This document shows positions 9,001 to 17,207 of a stretch of DNA of 64,000 bases, one piece after another. The stretch is from assembly GCA_964436765.1 (NCBI GenBank), contig CAYTEH010000002.1:1-64000 (forward strand), given 5' to 3'. Source of the DNA: CAYTEH01 sp964436765 (GTDB lineage Bacteria; Patescibacteriota; Gracilibacteria; Peribacterales; Peribacteraceae). A model generated the notes under the pieces. The model worked only from the letters and a program-made list of their open reading frames with translations, had not been told where the DNA came from and ran no database searches. How positions within the stretch are numbered: the first letter of the stretch is position 1; each line of letters begins with the position of its first letter. The translations under genes were made by a program, and so were the position numbers.

Positions 9001-9582
9001 ATGACTAAGTACGAATCCCTCCATGACAGGCTCCGCGGACCCATCGCCAAAGCGCTCAAAGAAGAGCTGAAGGTCGATAACGTCAACGCGCTTCCGAAGA
9101 TCAAGAAGATCATCGTGAACGTGGGTATCAACAAGATGAAGATGGACAGCAAAGAACTCCACGAGTACATCGCCGAAAGCCTCAAGAAGATCACGGGCCA
9201 GAAGGCGGTCTTCACCACCACGAACAAGGCCATCTCGAACTTCAAGACGCGCGAAGGCGGCATCGTCGGCTGCGTCGTCACGCTCCGTGGCAAGCGCATG
9301 GAGGAGTTCCTCGATCGCCTCGTCAGCTACGTGCTTCCCCGCATCCGCGACTTCCGCGGTCTCCCCACGAAACTCGACGGCCGCGGCAACTATGCCATCG
9401 GTCTCCGCGATCAGACCATCTTCCCCGAACTTCCCCCTGCCGACGCCGGCCGCACCTTCGGCATGCAGATCCAGATTACGACGAATGCCGGTCGCGACGA
9501 TTATGCCCGTGCCCTGCTCAAGCACATCGGTATGCCCTTTACTCCCGAGCGCAAGAAAGCGGCTTCCGCGCCGAAAGCTTAA
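9001..9582 (+). CDS. rplE: 50S ribosomal protein L5
   Basis: 193 residues, slightly longer than usual. L5 binds 5S rRNA in the central protuberance. [16 protein letters not shown], the [22 protein letters not shown] region and [15 protein letters not shown] are diagnostic. A short Lys/Ala end follows. Confidence 0.98.
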   Translation: MTKYESLHDRLRGPIAKALKEELKVDNVNALPKIKKIIVNVGINKMKMDSKELHEYIAESLKKITGQKAVFTTTNKAISNFKTREGGIVGCVVTLRGKRMEEFLDRLVSYVLPRIRDFRGLPTKLDGRGNYAIGLRDQTIFPELPPADAGRTFGMQIQITTNAGRDDYARALLKHIGMPFTPERKKAASAPKA

Positions 9583-9602
9583 CCCCTATACTGTCAGCCC
9601 TC

Positions 9603-9827
9603 ATGACCCGAATCGCCCTCGTCAACAAGCAGAAGAAGCAGCTCGCAATCTACTTGCGGGACATGAAGGCTGGCAAGAAGCCCAAGTTTCCCACTCGTAT
9701 CTACAATCGTTGCAAGCTGTGCGGCCGCCGCCACGGGTACATGAGATTCTTCGGTATCTGCCGCATCTGCTTCCGGGAACTTGCCACGAACGGCGATATG
9801 CCCGGCATCAAGAAATCTTCCTGGTAA
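9603..9827 (+). CDS. rpsN: 30S ribosomal protein S14, zinc type
   Basis: 74 residues. Four cysteines (C37, C40, C53, C56) in two CxxC pairs make this the zinc-binding S14 form, common in Gram-positives and CPR. The end KSSW matches the family. It is about 13 residues longer at the N-terminus than the common 61-residue form. The next 55 nt hold repeat-like sequence before rpsH. Confidence 0.96.
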   Translation: MTRIALVNKQKKQLAIYLRDMKAGKKPKFPTRIYNRCKLCGRRHGYMRFFGICRICFRELATNGDMPGIKKSSW

Positions 9828-9882
9828 CCATTCCTCGCTTCGCTCGTCAGGGCAAGCTCCCGTCTCAATCGTCCTTCCTCTC

Positions 9883-10272
9883 ATGACCAACGTAAACGAC
9901 CCCATCGGCGACATGATCACCCGGATGCGCAACGCGCAGCACGCCCGTCGCCAGACCTGCAGCTTCCCGCACTCGCGGATCAAACTGCAGCTGTGTGAGC
10001 TTCTGAAGGCCGAAGGATACCTGGAGGCAGTGGAGGTGGTGGGCCAGGAGCCCAAGCTTCAGATCGAGGTGACGTTCGACAAGACCAAGCCGGTCTTGAC
10101 CCTCAAGCGCATCAGCAAGCCCGGACGTCGCGCCTACAGTGCGGCCGCTGAGCTGAAGCCCGTCCTGCATGGTTATGGCATTGCCGTGGTGACCACGAGC
10201 GAAGGCCTCATGACCGATACGGACGCCCGCAAGAAGAAGATCGGCGGTGAAGTTCTTTGCACCGTTTCTTAA
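9883..10272 (+). CDS. rpsH: 30S ribosomal protein S8
   Basis: 129 residues from the ATG at 9883. The frame is open upstream to 9781, but S8 homology starts at NDPIGDMITRMRNAQ, and the upstream part overlaps rpsN and a repeat. The C-terminal motif VVTTSEGLMTDTDARKKKIGGE is canonical. S8 binds the 16S central domain and in other bacteria regulates the spc operon; no such site is evident here. Confidence 0.97.
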   Translation: MTNVNDPIGDMITRMRNAQHARRQTCSFPHSRIKLQLCELLKAEGYLEAVEVVGQEPKLQIEVTFDKTKPVLTLKRISKPGRRAYSAAAELKPVLHGYGIAVVTTSEGLMTDTDARKKKIGGEVLCTVS

Positions 10273-10278
10273 ACCCCC

Positions 10279-10833
10279 ATGTCACGAATTGGAGCAAAAC
10301 CAGTGGCCGTTCCCTCCGGAGTCACCATCCAGGTCTCCGGCCAGAACGTGTCCGTCAAAGGTCCGAAGGGCGAGCTGAAGCTCACGCTGCTGCCCGAGGT
10401 CACCGTTACGGTCGACGGCTCGGTGCTGAAGGTCACCCGCAAGGATGACAGCGACGATGCACGCGCACGTCACGGTCTCACGCGCATGCTTTTGAACAGC
10501 ATGATCATCGGTGTCGACAAGGGCTTCGAAAAGAAGCTGGAGATCATCGGCGTCGGTTACAAGGCGACGGTGAAGGGCAAGACGCTCGGTCTGGCGCTCG
10601 GACACTCGCACCCCATCAACTTCGCCATCCCGGCCGGTATCGAAATCGTTCCTGACGAGAAGAACAAGAACATCATTGCCATCCGCGGCATCGACAAGCA
10701 GCTCGTCGGTCAGGTCGCATCCGACATCCGCGGCCTGCGCCCGCCCGAGCCCTACAAGGGTAAAGGCGTCCGTTACCTCGGCGAAGCCGTCCGCCGCAAG
10801 GCAGGCAAGGCTGCCGTGGCCAAAGCGGCTTAG
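10279..10833 (+). CDS. rplF: 50S ribosomal protein L6
   Basis: 184 residues, normal. [18 protein letters not shown], the central [24 protein letters not shown]-type stretch and the C-terminal [16 protein letters not shown] are diagnostic. A compact hairpin repeat lies in the gap to rplR (10843-10870). Confidence 0.98.
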   Translation: [184 protein letters not shown]

Positions 10834-10896
10834 TTTCCTATCCCCACCCGCCCCGCAAGCGGGAGAGGGTAACCCCCACCTCATCACTCACTGACA

Positions 10897-11244
10897 ATGT
10901 CCCGCCCCACGAAGACCGACCTCCGGCAAGCTCGCAAGCGTCGCATCCGCGCCCGCGTCCGCGGCACGTCTGCCCGCCCGCGCCTCAGCGTGTATCGCTC
11001 GCTCACGCGCATCATCGCGCAGGTGATCGATGACGAAGCCGGCAAGACGCTCGTCTCGGCCAGCACCACCGAAGTGAAATCCAAGCTCAACAAGGACGGT
11101 GCCAAGAAACTCGGTGAACTCATCGCAAAGAAAGCCAAAGATGCCAAGATCACCGCCGTCGTCTTCGATCGCGGCGGGTACCGCTACCACGGCCGCATCA
11201 AGGAAATGGCCGACGCCGCGCGCGAAGGCGGCCTCACATTCTGA
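10897..11244 (+). CDS. rplR: 50S ribosomal protein L18
   Basis: 115 residues, normal. A 5S rRNA-binding protein, with an Arg-rich N-terminus, RLSVYRSLTRIIAQVIDD, and the C-terminal FDRGGYRYHGRIKEMADAAREGGL. The gap to rpsE contains GCGGCCataacGGCCGC, a short intercistronic hairpin. Confidence 0.98.
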   Translation: MSRPTKTDLRQARKRRIRARVRGTSARPRLSVYRSLTRIIAQVIDDEAGKTLVSASTTEVKSKLNKDGAKKLGELIAKKAKDAKITAVVFDRGGYRYHGRIKEMADAAREGGLTF

Positions 11245-11293
11245 TTTCTTCCCTTCGCGGCCATAACGGCCGCGCTCCTCAATTTCTCCTCCT

Positions 11294-11938
11294 ATGAACG
11301 CAGCAGCAAAGACCTCCCGGCCCGACCGCAAGCGCGGCGACCATCGTCGCCAGCGCGAGCCGAGCGAATTTGCCGAGGCGACGCTGAGCATCGACCGCGT
11401 TACACGCGTGGTGAAGGGTGGACGCCGCATGCGTTTCCGCGCCATCGTGGTTGTGGGTAATCGCAAGGGCAAGGTGGGTCTCGGCACCGGGAAGGCCACC
11501 GAAGTCCAGGCCGCTGTCAAAAAGGCCGTCTCGGCCGCCAAGCGCGCCATGATCCGTATTCCGCTGAAGAACGGAAGCATCCCGCATGCCGTCGAAAAGA
11601 AATTCAAGGCCGCGCGCATCCTCATCATGCCCGCCCGCCAGGGTACCGGCATCATCGCGGGTGGTGCTCTTCGCGTGATCCTCGATCACGCCGGTGTCAA
11701 AGATTGTCTCAGCAAGCGCTTCGGTTCACGTAACAAGCTTGTGAACGCCCAGGCAACCATGATCGCTCTCGGCATGCTCAAGCCCCTCTCGGCCGCCGAC
11801 GCCGCAGCCGTGGCCTCCACGGAAGCGCCCAAGCCCGGCACCGAGCCCGGAACTCCCGCCGCTTCCATCCGCGAAGTGACCAAGGAAGAGGTCGTGAAGC
11901 AGCAGCAGATCCACCGCCAGGGTCAGATCGAGGCGTAA
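11294..11938 (+). CDS. rpsE: 30S ribosomal protein S5
   Basis: 214 residues; the last 40 or so are a Pro/Glu/Gln tail beyond the usual 165-175. The double-stranded RNA-binding S5 domain (RVVKGGRRMRFRAIVVVGNRKGKVG) and the C-terminal domain (GTGIIAGGALRVILDHAGVKD) are intact. In most bacteria rpmD and rplO follow directly. Here rpmD is absent and rplO is about 2.5 kb away, behind three inserted genes. Confidence 0.97.
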   Translation: MNAAAKTSRPDRKRGDHRRQREPSEFAEATLSIDRVTRVVKGGRRMRFRAIVVVGNRKGKVGLGTGKATEVQAAVKKAVSAAKRAMIRIPLKNGSIPHAVEKKFKAARILIMPARQGTGIIAGGALRVILDHAGVKDCLSKRFGSRNKLVNAQATMIALGMLKPLSAADAAAVASTEAPKPGTEPGTPAASIREVTKEEVVKQQQIHRQGQIEA

Positions 11939-11972
11939 TTCCTGCCGCCGGTGGGGATTTTCCGTACTTCGT

Positions 11973-12275
11973 ATGTCACTTTCGAGGAACCCGATGTGCA
12001 CAGACGTCCATGAGTTCACGCCGTACCCGGACGCGCGACCACTGGTGAAAGCGCTTGTCTCAATGGCGTCTGCAGATGAGGCACGCATGGCCTGCCAATG
12101 CGTTCATCCTGCGAAGAAACTCATACGCCTGTATGGCAAAGAGAAGGAGCCGTCGGACGTATTGGACGTACTCGTGGAAAAAGTGTGTGCTGTTTGCCAA
12201 GAAACTGTCGCCCTGATCAGGATGAAAATAGATAAATCGTTCCTGAAAAGAGTCGACCGCAAGGACACAAAATAG
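11973..12275 (+). CDS. Hypothetical protein with paired cysteines
   Basis: 100 residues (ATG at 11973; an alternative is ATG 11994). It has a CxC pair (ACQCVHP) and a CxxC pair (VCAVCQE) about 32 residues apart, which could bind a metal; this is inference. I recognise no family. Base composition is lower in GC than the flanking ribosomal genes. First of three genes that separate rpsE from rplO. Confidence 0.5.
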   Translation: MSLSRNPMCTDVHEFTPYPDARPLVKALVSMASADEARMACQCVHPAKKLIRLYGKEKEPSDVLDVLVEKVCAVCQETVALIRMKIDKSFLKRVDRKDTK

Positions 12276-12296
12276 TCTCCGTGTTAGACTGCACAC

Positions 12297-12806
12297 GTGC
12301 AGAAGGCGATCCTCATCATCGCTCAAACGGGATATCAGGACGTCGAACTCGACGGCACACGGAAGGGTCTTCTTGATGCCGGTTTTGACGTTACGCTCGC
12401 GAGCATCAAGGCGGGTCCGTGCGAAGGCAAATTCGGGGGAGAGGAGAAGGCATCGGTCGCGCTCAAGGACGTCGATGTCGCGGACTACGACCGCGTCGCC
12501 TTCATCGGCGGGCCCGGCGCGAACACGCTCTATCAGAATAAAGATGCGCAGCGCATCGCCATCGAGACCGCTGCGGCGGGCAAGCCGCTCGGTGCCATCT
12601 GCATCGCGCCGAAAGTCCTTGCGGTCGCGGGCGTGCTGGACGGCAAGAAGGCGACGGTCTGGAACGACGACGGTGATCAGGCGGGATTCCTCGCGCTTCA
12701 CAACGTCCAATACACCGGGGAAGACGTCACGGTCGACGGACTGATCGTCACGGCGAACGGGCCCAAGGCGGCCATCGCATTTGGGAAAACACTGGCATCT
12801 ATGTGA
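12297..12806 (+). CDS. DJ-1/PfpI family protein
   Basis: 169 residues starting with GTG. The class I glutamine amidotransferase-like fold of DJ-1/PfpI: conserved Glu in GYQDVELDG (residue 17), IGGPGANTLYQ, and a candidate nucleophile Cys102 in GAICIAPKVLA. Family members include deglycase/glyoxalase-like enzymes, proteases and chaperones; the activity cannot be fixed here. A TAGACT box lies 6 nt before the GTG, so it probably has its own leaderless promoter rather than riding only on the ribosomal transcript. Confidence 0.82.
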   Translation: MQKAILIIAQTGYQDVELDGTRKGLLDAGFDVTLASIKAGPCEGKFGGEEKASVALKDVDVADYDRVAFIGGPGANTLYQNKDAQRIAIETAAAGKPLGAICIAPKVLAVAGVLDGKKATVWNDDGDQAGFLALHNVQYTGEDVTVDGLIVTANGPKAAIAFGKTLASM

Positions 12807-13044
12807 GAGTTGGCGTTGTGCGGGGTCGCCGTCTTGTTGCCCTCACCCGGTTCGCCCTGGGCGAACCACCCTCTCCCGCAAGCTCTCCCTCGCTACGCTG
12901 GGGATCGCGCGGGAGAGGGGAGCCCTCACCCGGCGCGCGGCGCGAGCCCTCACCCTTCCTCTCCCACTGCGGCGGGAGAGGGGATAGAGGAAAAAGCAAG
13001 AAACCTGCTGCTTGTTATCCAAGCCAGTGTCCTCTCTGTCACAA
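12807..13044. repeat. Intergenic stack of hairpin repeats
   Basis: No gene. The middle (12841-12990) is a stack of CCCTCACCC-family hairpins: GGTTCGCCctgGGCGAACC, a CTCTCCCGC/GCGGGAGAG pair with an internal insertion, then GGCGCGCGGCGCG and CTCTCCCactgcgGCGGGAGAG-type arms. It lies between the convergent DJ-1 and SLH-CAP genes. Confidence 0.65.
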
Positions 13045-14178
13045 TTACTTTTGTTCTATGGTTTTCCCTCCGAAGTGCTGCACCCAGATGCCCGCGGTGA
13101 GGCCGATGCCGATGTCGGTGAACGTGGGCGTCAAGATCGCCCGTCGATGCGAGGGAGAAGCCATCCATGCTTCCACCACTTCTTTGGCGGAGCGCTGCCC
13201 GCGCGCGATGTTCTCGGCCACCGTATAGCGTGCGACGCAAAGGCATGTAAGTTCGTAGAACGACCGGTAGTAGCCCGAGGTTTCAATGCGGCTTTGGAGC
13301 GTATGGCCATCCGGATCCTGATGGCCGAAGAAGCCGCGCGTGGCCATGTCTTCGGCATAGGCCTGGGCCGAGATTTCGAGCGCGATATTCCGCTTGAGGA
13401 TGGGCAACCCGGCTTTGCGCCGTTCGGCATTCGTCAGCAGGAGGATTTCGTCCCGGATCCCAGGGATGTTCTTTGCATTCTCGTACGCGGGCGGAGGCGG
13501 AGGAAGGGGAGTCGGTTTCTTGAGCACCAGGCTCGATGGAGCCTGCATGAGGATCGAATCCTCGGTTTTTGTGGAAATGCGGTCGTAGAGCGTGAGCTGG
13601 TATGTGGCCTGCTTTTTCGCCAGGTCCACTTCCTTCAGTGCGGGGAGATGCTCGTTCGCAAGTTTTTGGCTCAAAATCCTGAGAGCCTGCATCGCCTCCT
13701 CGTGCGTCAGCTCTTTCTCGCCGTTCAGTTTCGACTGGTCCGTGTCGGCAGGGAACAGATTGAACTTGCGCGCGATGCCGGCGTACGGCGCGTACCACGA
13801 TGCCGCGACCACGTCCTTATAGAGGTAGGGGAGGTTCAGTTGCAGCCCGAACGTCGTGGAGAGCATCTTCAAAAACTCCGAACGGAGCACGACGTCGCCC
13901 GGACGAATGTTGCCGGTTCCCGGTTGCGTTTCCAGTATCCCGTACCGCGCGGCGAGGGTCACGTAGCGCTCGAACCAGTCGCCGCGCTTCACATCGGGGA
14001 ACTTCCCCTGGGAGGAGACATCGGGAATATTGGTCGCCTTCAGGCGTGTCTTGAGAAGAATCATCGCTGCTTCCGCGCGCGTCACGTTCGGGGTTTGATA
14101 CTGGACCGTCGCCGCAAACGTACCCGTCGGGAGCGTGACGAGGAGTAAAACTGCCAGAAATCGATGTATAAGCTTCAT
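13045..14178 (-). CDS. Secreted SLH-CAP surface protein
   Basis: 377 residues from the ATG at 14178, with a clear signal peptide (FLAVLLLVTLPTGTFAA). Residues about 30-190 look like SLH modules (FPDVKRGDWFERYVTLAARYGI; YKDVVAASWYAPYAGIARKF). A Pro-rich linker (PLPPPPPAY) leads to a C-terminal CAP/SCP domain with LLTNAERRKAGL, HQDPDG, AENIARG and SPSHRRAIL. SLH anchors proteins to the cell surface; CAP domains of bacteria are of mostly unknown function. It is encoded against the ribosomal operon and interrupts it. Confidence 0.85.
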   Translation of the reverse strand: MKLIHRFLAVLLLVTLPTGTFAATVQYQTPNVTRAEAAMILLKTRLKATNIPDVSSQGKFPDVKRGDWFERYVTLAARYGILETQPGTGNIRPGDVVLRSEFLKMLSTTFGLQLNLPYLYKDVVAASWYAPYAGIARKFNLFPADTDQSKLNGEKELTHEEAMQALRILSQKLANEHLPALKEVDLAKKQATYQLTLYDRISTKTEDSILMQAPSSLVLKKPTPLPPPPPAYENAKNIPGIRDEILLLTNAERRKAGLPILKRNIALEISAQAYAEDMATRGFFGHQDPDGHTLQSRIETSGYYRSFYELTCLCVARYTVAENIARGQRSAKEVVEAWMASPSHRRAILTPTFTDIGIGLTAGIWVQHFGGKTIEQK

Positions 14179-14212
14179 TTTTGTACGTGTGTGTACACTG
14201 AACTTATCTATT

Positions 14213-14241
14213 ATTATATCATTTTTTATATTTTTAAGCAA
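14213..14241 (-). promoter_or_regulatory. Promoter of the SLH-CAP gene
   Basis: Minus-strand TTGCTT, 17 nt, TATAAT in an AT-rich island; the ATG at 14178 follows after a leader of about 28 nt. Same architecture as the promoters at 429-457, 24813-24841, 27418-27446 and 37376-37404. Confidence 0.75.
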
Positions 14242-14396
14242 TAAGCCGCCTGGTTGCCATTTTTGCACGTAGAACCCCTTTGACCCTTCCTCTTTTTCCC
14301 TCTATGATGCCTTCCCCGGGTAGTCATGTGCTGCCCCTAGCGGCCAGAACCCTTCGACTTCGTTCAGGGGTGACGGCCACGCTTCTCATCTTTCCT

Positions 14397-14840
14397 ATGC
14401 TTCACCACTTCAAGCCAGCCAAGGGTTCGCGTCGCAAATCGAAGCGCGTCGCGCGCGGCAACAGCGCAGGCGGCGGTACCACCGCAGGACGCGGTACCAA
14501 AGGCCAGCAGTCTCGCACGGGTAAGGGCCGCAAGTTCGGTTTTGAAGGTGGCCAGGTTCCTCTGCTCATGCGTCAGCCGAAGCTTGGCGGTTTCACGCAC
14601 CCGCGTCGCGAGGACTACGAGGCGATCCCGCTCCAGGTTCTCGAGCGCAAGTTGAGCGCAGGCGCATACGACATCGCCGCTCTCCGTGCGCAGAAAATTG
14701 TTCGTCGCAGCGGGAAGGTGAAGATCCTCGGCGGCGGCGCTCTCACGAAGAAGCTCGACTTGATCGTGCATGCCGCGTCGAAGAGTGCAAAGGACGCCGT
14801 CAAGAAGGCAGGAGGTTCTATCACGATTGTTAAGGATTAA
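14397..14840 (+). CDS. rplO: 50S ribosomal protein L15
   Basis: 147 residues from the ATG at 14397. The frame runs upstream to 14280 through a dispersed repeat, but L15 begins at LHHFKPAKGSRRKSKRVARG. The Gly-rich N-terminal segment (GGGTTAGRGTKGQQSRTGKG) and the GFEGGQVPLLMRQPKLGGF motif are canonical. Displaced from rpsE by the inserted genes. Confidence 0.96.
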   Translation: MLHHFKPAKGSRRKSKRVARGNSAGGGTTAGRGTKGQQSRTGKGRKFGFEGGQVPLLMRQPKLGGFTHPRREDYEAIPLQVLERKLSAGAYDIAALRAQKIVRRSGKVKILGGGALTKKLDLIVHAASKSAKDAVKKAGGSITIVKD

Positions 14841-14981
14841 TTTCCCCCCATTCCCTTTTTCCTAAGAATTATTTCTCCCGAGTCCCCCTCACCCTGCCTT
14901 TCCCCCCTGTCGGGTGGAGAGCGGATAGAGGAATCAATAGCGAACTGGGAGAAGTCACTTCCACTCCAAACCTGTAGTCCA
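14841..14981. repeat. rplO-secY gap with hairpin repeat
   Basis: A degenerate member of the CCCTCACCC family (14885-14935) with poorly matching arms, in a pyrimidine-rich gap. No gene and no terminator. Confidence 0.45.
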
Positions 14982-16256
14982 ATGTTCAATTATATCCAGC
15001 AGCTTTGGCGCTCAGAGGACCTTCGTACGAGGATCCTCTTCACGATTGCGATGCTTCTCGTGTATCGCCTCATCGCCCACATCCCCGTCCCGTCCGCGGA
15101 TCCCATCGCGCTCCGGCAGTTCCTTGCGACGCGGGGCGGCGGCGGCGCGCTCGGGGTGTTCGCGGCCCTCACCGGCGGCGGGCTCGATAACTTCTCGGTG
15201 GCATTGCTGGGGCTCTCGCCCTACATCAACGCGTCCATTATCGTGCAGCTCTGCACGGTGATCTTCCCCAAGCTTGAGGCTCTCAGCAAAGAAGGCGCCC
15301 AGGGCCAGCAGGTACTCAACCGCTACACGCGCTGGATCACGTTCCCTCTCGCCTTCGTTCAGAGTTACGGCTTCCTCATCCTGCTCGGCCGCGGCGGCGT
15401 GCAGCTGGTGGATACGACCTTCCCGGCTGTGCTCGCACCCATGCTGTTCGTCACCTGCGGGTCACTCTTCCTCATGTGGCTCGGTGAACTCATCACCGAG
15501 AAGGGTATTGGCAACGGCGTTTCTATGATCATCTTCGTCGGCATTGTCGCCAGCATCCCCTCACACTTCGCGACGCTTGCGGCGGATCCCACCAAGACCG
15601 GTCCGATGTTCCTGTTCCTCATCGTCTCGCTTGCGCTACTCGTGGCCGTGGTCCTCTTCACCGATGCACACCGGCTTCTTCCCATCACCTACGCCAACCA
15701 GGGCGCGGGACGCGGCGTGCAGGGAAACATCCCCATCCGTCTGAACCAGGCCGGCATGATCCCCATCATCTTCGCCGTTTCGCTCATCACGTTCCCGGCG
15801 ATCATCGCCCAGTTCCTCCAGACGGCCCCCCGCTTCGCGGGAGCGGTCGGCTTCATCAACACGTACCTGAACTCCCAGAGCCCCAGCATCCCCTACATGG
15901 TGGCGTATTTCCTGCTCGTGATCGCGTTCACCTACTTCTACGTGTCCGTCACGTTCAAGCCCCAGGAGGTGGCCGAGACCATCCAGAAGCGCGGCGGCTT
16001 CATCCCCGGCGTACGTCCCGGCGCGCAGACGGCCAAGCTCCTCGAGAAAACCAGCAGCCGGCTGAACCTGTGGGGCGGCGCGTTCCTCGGCATCGTCGCC
16101 ATCATCCCGCTGCTTTTCACGCGCTACACGACACTTGGCTCCACCGAGCTGCTCATCTCCGGCTCCGGCTTGATCATCATCGTCGGAGTCGTGATGGAAC
16201 TGATCCGCCAGATCAACGCGCAGATGCTTGCGCACGATTATGAGAAATTAGTTTAA
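14982..16256 (+). CDS. secY: Protein translocase subunit SecY
   Basis: 424 residues, the normal length, with about ten hydrophobic membrane segments. It forms the SecYEG channel for export and membrane insertion. Typical SecY features: N-terminal LRTRILFTIAMLLVYRLIAHIP-type stretch, ALLGLSPYINASIIVQL, LGELITEKGIGNGVSMIIF, and the C-terminal cytosolic loop region RPGAQTAKLLEKTSSRL. Downstream of rplO, as in most bacteria; the next gene starts 2 nt after the stop. Confidence 0.97.
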   Translation: MFNYIQQLWRSEDLRTRILFTIAMLLVYRLIAHIPVPSADPIALRQFLATRGGGGALGVFAALTGGGLDNFSVALLGLSPYINASIIVQLCTVIFPKLEALSKEGAQGQQVLNRYTRWITFPLAFVQSYGFLILLGRGGVQLVDTTFPAVLAPMLFVTCGSLFLMWLGELITEKGIGNGVSMIIFVGIVASIPSHFATLAADPTKTGPMFLFLIVSLALLVAVVLFTDAHRLLPITYANQGAGRGVQGNIPIRLNQAGMIPIIFAVSLITFPAIIAQFLQTAPRFAGAVGFINTYLNSQSPSIPYMVAYFLLVIAFTYFYVSVTFKPQEVAETIQKRGGFIPGVRPGAQTAKLLEKTSSRLNLWGGAFLGIVAIIPLLFTRYTTLGSTELLISGSGLIIIVGVVMELIRQINAQMLAHDYEKLV

Positions 16257-16258
16257 GT

Positions 16259-16465
16259 ATGAGTAATCCAGGAGAAAATCCACCGACAGACCCGGAAAGC
16301 ATTCCCGTAGATGGTGACATGTCCCCCGAGGAAGCTGAAAGATTACTTGCAGGTTCTTTGGATGCCTTACGCGATTTATGGAATGATTCGGAATTAGGCC
16401 CGGTGATCCGTGAGTTAAATCCGGATGGTATTCATGGATCAACGCTCAAGAAACCGAATGCATAA
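16259..16465 (+). CDS. Small acidic hypothetical protein, 68 aa
   Basis: An acidic, Pro/Glu/Asp-rich protein with one likely helix (SPEEAERLLAGSLDALRDLW). No family recognised. It sits between secY and adk, 2 nt after secY, and is clearly lower in GC than its neighbours, as are the first 40 codons of adk. Possibly a recent insertion into the operon. Confidence 0.5.
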   Translation: MSNPGENPPTDPESIPVDGDMSPEEAERLLAGSLDALRDLWNDSELGPVIRELNPDGIHGSTLKKPNA

Positions 16466-16487
16466 CCAAATATTCTGATATTTCTCT

Positions 16488-17054
16488 ATGGATCTAGTAT
16501 TATTCGGGATTCAAGGAAGTGGCAAAGGTACACAGGCAAAAAAACTTGCTGCTGAATTCGGTTATGACATTTTTGAGGCCGGCGGTGAACTTAGAAAGAT
16601 CGCTGCTTCAGGGTCAGAACTCGGCCAAACTGTGAAGTCCTACATCGACGCGGGCAACCTTGTGCCGCACGAGATCATCATGAAAGTGGTGAAGGAGGCG
16701 ATCGGCGCGCGCCCCAAGTCACAGAAAATTTTGTTCGACGGCATCCCGCGCGACGGCAACCAGCAGAAAGACTTCGATGCGATCATGAAAGAGACCGGAC
16801 GCGACTTCAAGGTGATCCACCTCAAGCTCGATCCAGAAGAAGGCGTGCGCCGCATCTTCGGCCGCGCGAAGACCGAAGGCCGCAAGGACGACAGCGACGA
16901 GGCGATCATCCGCAAGCGCATGAAGACCTTTACCGAGAAGACGGTGCCGGTGCTGGAGGAGTACAGGAAGAGGGGACTGGTGACGGAAATCGATGGGATG
17001 AAAAATGTTGATGAGGTGTATGCGGAGATGAAGAAGATGACGATGTCATGGTGA
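16488..17054 (+). CDS. adk: Adenylate kinase
   Basis: 188 residues. Converts ATP + AMP to 2 ADP. P-loop GIQGSGKGTQ at residues 7-16 with Lys13, the AMP-site motif LFDGIPRDGNQ, and a short LID (AKTEGRKDDSDE) without the zinc-finger insertion, so a short-type enzyme. The 5' third is AT-richer than the rest of the gene. Its place between secY and map is the classical one. Confidence 0.93.
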   Translation: MDLVLFGIQGSGKGTQAKKLAAEFGYDIFEAGGELRKIAASGSELGQTVKSYIDAGNLVPHEIIMKVVKEAIGARPKSQKILFDGIPRDGNQQKDFDAIMKETGRDFKVIHLKLDPEEGVRRIFGRAKTEGRKDDSDEAIIRKRMKTFTEKTVPVLEEYRKRGLVTEIDGMKNVDEVYAEMKKMTMSW

Positions 17055-17207
17055 GTCCTTCGTCAGGCTCAGGACAGGCTCCGCGAACCATGACTGCAGG
17101 ACGTGTCGCATGTCTCCTTCGACTACGCTCAGGATGACATGCTTTGCTGATCTGGAATTGATAATTCTCTCTTTGGTCATTAGGCTTTAGTCATCTCCTC
17201 CTTCCAG
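17055..17207. repeat. Repeats between adk and map
   Basis: Two copies of the CTTCGACNNNCTCAGG family lie here (17061-17090 and 17118-17140). The rest shows nothing I can assign. A repeat insertion may have displaced the original map start region. Confidence 0.6.

Noticed and set aside
8395..9525. Minus-strand frame of 376 codons
   Set aside because: Shadow of rplX and rplE.
11939..11972. rpmD (L30) between rpsE and the next gene
   Set aside because: No frame with L30-like sequence in this stretch or in the inserted region.
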